From: Bacillus marinisedimentorum
GTDB lineage: Bacteria > Bacillota > Bacilli > Bacillales > Bacillaceae_O
Assembly: GCF_001644195.2 (NCBI RefSeq)
Contig: NZ_LWBL02000069.1
Span: forward strand, 1-35,987
DNA length: 35,987 nucleotides
Reading direction: 5' to 3'
Below, one piece after another: positions 33,971 through 35,987 of this stretch (positions are counted from its first letter, which is position 1; each line of letters opens with the position of its first letter). The position numbers and the translations under genes were made by a program. The notes beneath the pieces are model-generated. The model searched no databases. It saw only the letters and a list, made by a program, of their open reading frames with translations, and was not told the origin of the DNA.

Positions 33971-35688
33971 TGGATAAAAAAATCACCGGGATTGCCGCTT
34001 CAAGCGGTATTGCAATAGCACGTGCATTCAGACTGGAAAATCCGGAAATCAAAATTGAAAAGAAGCCAATCGCTTCCCCTGAGGAAGAAGTGAAAAGGTT
34101 CATGGATGCTCTGGACGTATCCAAACAAGAACTCGAACAAATCAAAACACATGCTGAAAAAGAGCTGGGCAAAGATAAAGCGGACATTTTTGCAGCCCAC
34201 TTGCTTGTGTTGAGTGATCCCGAAATGATTGATCCTGTTAAAGACAAAATTGAAAATGAAAAGGTGAATGCGGAGCTCGCCCTTGATGAAGTGGCCTCCA
34301 TGTTCATTACGATGTTCGAACAGATGGATAACGAGTATATGAAAGAACGTGCAGCGGATATCCGTGATGTGACAAAACGTGTGCAGTCTCATTTGCTAGG
34401 TCTGGAAATCTCCAACCCAAGCATGATTTCGGAGGAAGTCATTGTGGTGGCTGAAGATTTGACGCCTTCTGATACGGCGCAATTAAACCGTCAGTATGTC
34501 AAAGGATTTACGACCGATATCGGCGGACGGACATCCCATTCGGCCATAATGGCACGTTCAATGGAAATACCTGCAGTAGTTGGAACGAAGACAGCTACAG
34601 CTGATATTGAAAAGGATGTCCTCGTTATATTGGACGGACTTGATGGAGATGTCATCATTAATCCTGATGAAGAAACGCTGAAAAACTATGAACAGAAACA
34701 GGCTGACTTTGCGGCACAGAAAGAAGAATGGGCCAAGCTTAAGGATCAGTCTTCTGTCACAAAAGACGGCCGCCAGGTCGAGCTTGCCGCAAACATCGGC
34801 ACGCCGAAAGACGTTCAGGGTGTACTGAACAACGGCGGGGAAGGGATCGGCCTTTATCGGACCGAGTTCATCTATATGGGCCGAAGCGAGCTTCCGACCG
34901 AAGAAGAGCAGTTCGATGCATATAAAACGGTTGTCGAGAAAATGGAAGGCAAGCCGGTAGTCATCCGCACGCTTGATATCGGCGGCGACAAAGAACTTCC
35001 TTATCTTGATCTGCCGAAGGAACTGAATCCGTTCCTCGGCTACAGGGCAATCCGCCTATGCCTAGATGAGCAGGAAATCTTCCGCACTCAGCTGCGGGCG
35101 CTGCTCCGGGCAAGCGCATATGGGAACCTCAAAATCATGTTTCCGATGATTGCCACTCTTGATGAGTTCCGGGAAGCGAAACAAATCCTTCTTGAAGAAA
35201 AAGACAAGCTTGCGGCGGAGGGAGTCAACGTTTCAGACAGCATCGAAGTCGGAATGATGGTTGAAATCCCGGCATCTGCTGTGCTGGCCGACCAGTTTGC
35301 CAAAGAAGTCGATTTTTTCAGCATCGGAACGAATGACCTGATTCAATATACGATGGCTGCAGATCGGATGAATGAACAGGTTTCATACCTGTACCAGCCT
35401 TATAACCCGTCCATTCTTCGCCTCGTCAAGATGGTGATCGATGCCGCCCATAAGGAAGGCAAGTGGGCAGGAATGTGCGGAGAAATGGCCGGTGACACTC
35501 TGGCAATCCCTCTTTTGCTGGGCATGGGGCTTGATGAATTCAGCATGAGTGCAACGTCTATTTTGCCGGCACGGACCCAAATCAGTAAAATGACAAAGAA
35601 GGAAGCGGAAGAGCTTGCCGAGAAAGCCCTCGGAATGAGCACAGCAAGTGAAGTAGTCGAACTCGTCCAAAAAGCGTTTGATTTATAA
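33970..35688 (+). CDS. ptsI: PTS enzyme I (phosphoenolpyruvate-protein phosphotransferase)
   Basis: Cytoplasmic enzyme of 572 residues that transfers phosphate from PEP to HPr. The phosphorylated His190 is in [13 protein letters not shown], the PEP-binding domain has [14 protein letters not shown], and Cys503 in GMCGEMAGD is the conserved active-site cysteine (502 in E. coli). The N-terminal HPr-binding helices precede the swivelling His domain. It starts with the last base of the ptsH stop codon and is the last gene of the PTS operon. Confidence 0.97.
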   Translation: MDKKITGIAASSGIAIARAFRLENPEIKIEKKPIASPEEEVKRFMDALDVSKQELEQIKTHAEKELGKDKADIFAAHLLVLSDPEMIDPVKDKIENEKVNAELALDEVASMFITMFEQMDNEYMKERAADIRDVTKRVQSHLLGLEISNPSMISEEVIVVAEDLTPSDTAQLNRQYVKGFTTDIGGRTSHSAIMARSMEIPAVVGTKTATADIEKDVLVILDGLDGDVIINPDEETLKNYEQKQADFAAQKEEWAKLKDQSSVTKDGRQVELAANIGTPKDVQGVLNNGGEGIGLYRTEFIYMGRSELPTEEEQFDAYKTVVEKMEGKPVVIRTLDIGGDKELPYLDLPKELNPFLGYRAIRLCLDEQEIFRTQLRALLRASAYGNLKIMFPMIATLDEFREAKQILLEEKDKLAAEGVNVSDSIEVGMMVEIPASAVLADQFAKEVDFFSIGTNDLIQYTMAADRMNEQVSYLYQPYNPSILRLVKMVIDAAHKEGKWAGMCGEMAGDTLAIPLLLGMGLDEFSMSATSILPARTQISKMTKKEAEELAEKALGMSTASEVVELVQKAFDL

Positions 35689-35768
35689 AAATCTGCCAGC
35701 TTCCAGAAGAAAGCGGCATGCAGTGAGCAGATCAGATGACATGCAGAATCAACAGAAACTGCATATGG

Positions 35769-35811
35769 AATCGGGTATGAAGTCATAAAGATTTTATGCC
35801 CGATTTTTTTG
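35769..35811 (+). terminator. Terminator after ptsI
   Basis: AATCGGG (35769-35775) pairs with CCCGATT (35799-35805) and inner CATAAA (35784-35789) with TTTATG (35793-35798), with an eight-base bulge on the left, followed by a T-run to 35810. Confidence 0.75.
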
Positions 35812-35869
35812 TTGTCATCACGATGGGCAGAACCATGAAATTCAACGAAATTTAAGGGTGGGATTGTGC

Positions 35870-35987
35870 ATGAAGGATAGCAGAGACATTCCTTTTAACA
35901 TGAGTACGTTGATTTCCGCTGCGGCCAGGGAACATCCTCAGCTTAGTGCCTATAACTTACTGAGGGATCTATGTATAGGCACGGTAT
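35870..35987 (+). CDS. Possible ORF cut by the window end
   Basis: A frame opens at ATG 35870 after AAGGGTGGG (35854-35862) and stays open for 39 codons to the window edge (MKDSRDIPFNMSTLISAAAR and onward). No family is recognised. Its last third coincides with the palindromic repeat motif at 35946-35984, so the reading frame may be a chance continuation through repeat sequence. Confidence 0.3.
   Translation, partial: MKDSRDIPFNMSTLISAAAREHPQLSAYNLLRDLCIGTV
35946..35984. repeat. Extra copy of the ~52-bp repeat motif
   Basis: GTGCCTATAACT (35946-35957) followed after 17 bases by TATAGGCACGG (35974-35984) reproduces the arms of the array at 11728-12412, with a short linker that resembles the GAGGGAGAGC-type linker there. 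It shows that the element is dispersed. A larger array may continue past the window. Confidence 0.7.

Overview
The window is chromosomal DNA from an endospore-forming member of the Bacillaceae (Firmicutes). The evidence is the presence of gerE with a sigma-K-type promoter, strong AAGGAGG-type ribosome sites, use of GTG and TTG starts, sigma-A promoters, and a gene order that largely follows the Bacillus subtilis zapA-to-gerE segment. Nearly all genes read on the + strand; only yslB is on the - strand. I cannot name the species.

Layout. (1) 440-5555: zapA, yshB (CvpA family), polX and mutS2, a tightly packed division/DNA-maintenance operon. (2) 5835-6351: yshE (DUF350) and a 25-residue membrane microprotein. 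(3) 6535-11601: fatty acid beta-oxidation and electron transfer: lcfA with its own promoter and terminator, then fadR-fadB-etfB-etfA behind a separate promoter that carries a FadR-type palindrome. (4) About 11728-12412: an array of thirteen ~52-bp palindromic units, then trxA. (5) 13350-20888: an accessory block not part of the usual trxA-uvrC neighbourhood. Two Fur-box promoters drive an iron-type lipoprotein and a membrane-anchored acidic protein plus FTR1 permease; between them lies a four-gene surface glycan/lipid operon (epimerase, YbhN-like flippase, membrane phosphodiesterase, DPM1-like glycosyltransferase). (6) 20938-21600: gene-free stretch with a long interrupted palindrome. (7) 21601-24911: GT-C-like membrane protein translationally coupled to uvrC. 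(8) 24991-30156: yslB (-), sdhCAB, ysmA-like thioesterase, a 62-residue ORF and gerE. (9) 30314-35811: glcT, then ptsG-ptsH-ptsI behind a RAT/terminator switch. (10) 35812-35987: start of an unassigned ORF and a further copy of the ~52-bp repeat motif.

How the genes work together. LcfA activates fatty acids, FadB hydrates enoyl-CoA, EtfAB carries electrons from acyl-CoA dehydrogenases, and SdhCAB passes succinate electrons to menaquinone; FadR gates the middle of this chain. GlcT, PtsG, HPr and EI form the complete glucose phosphotransferase branch. The Fur-controlled genes look like a ferric/ferrous uptake system whose extracytoplasmic parts are separate proteins. The glycan genes look like a polyprenol-phosphate-linked surface glycosylation or glycolipid route, possibly joined by the GT-C protein upstream of uvrC.

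Most unusual: the ~52-bp palindromic array with higher-order structure, the interleaving of a glycan operon between two Fur-driven iron transcripts, and the rewired lcfA/fadR control. All functional statements come from reading the sequence and from memory of the families; no database search was run.
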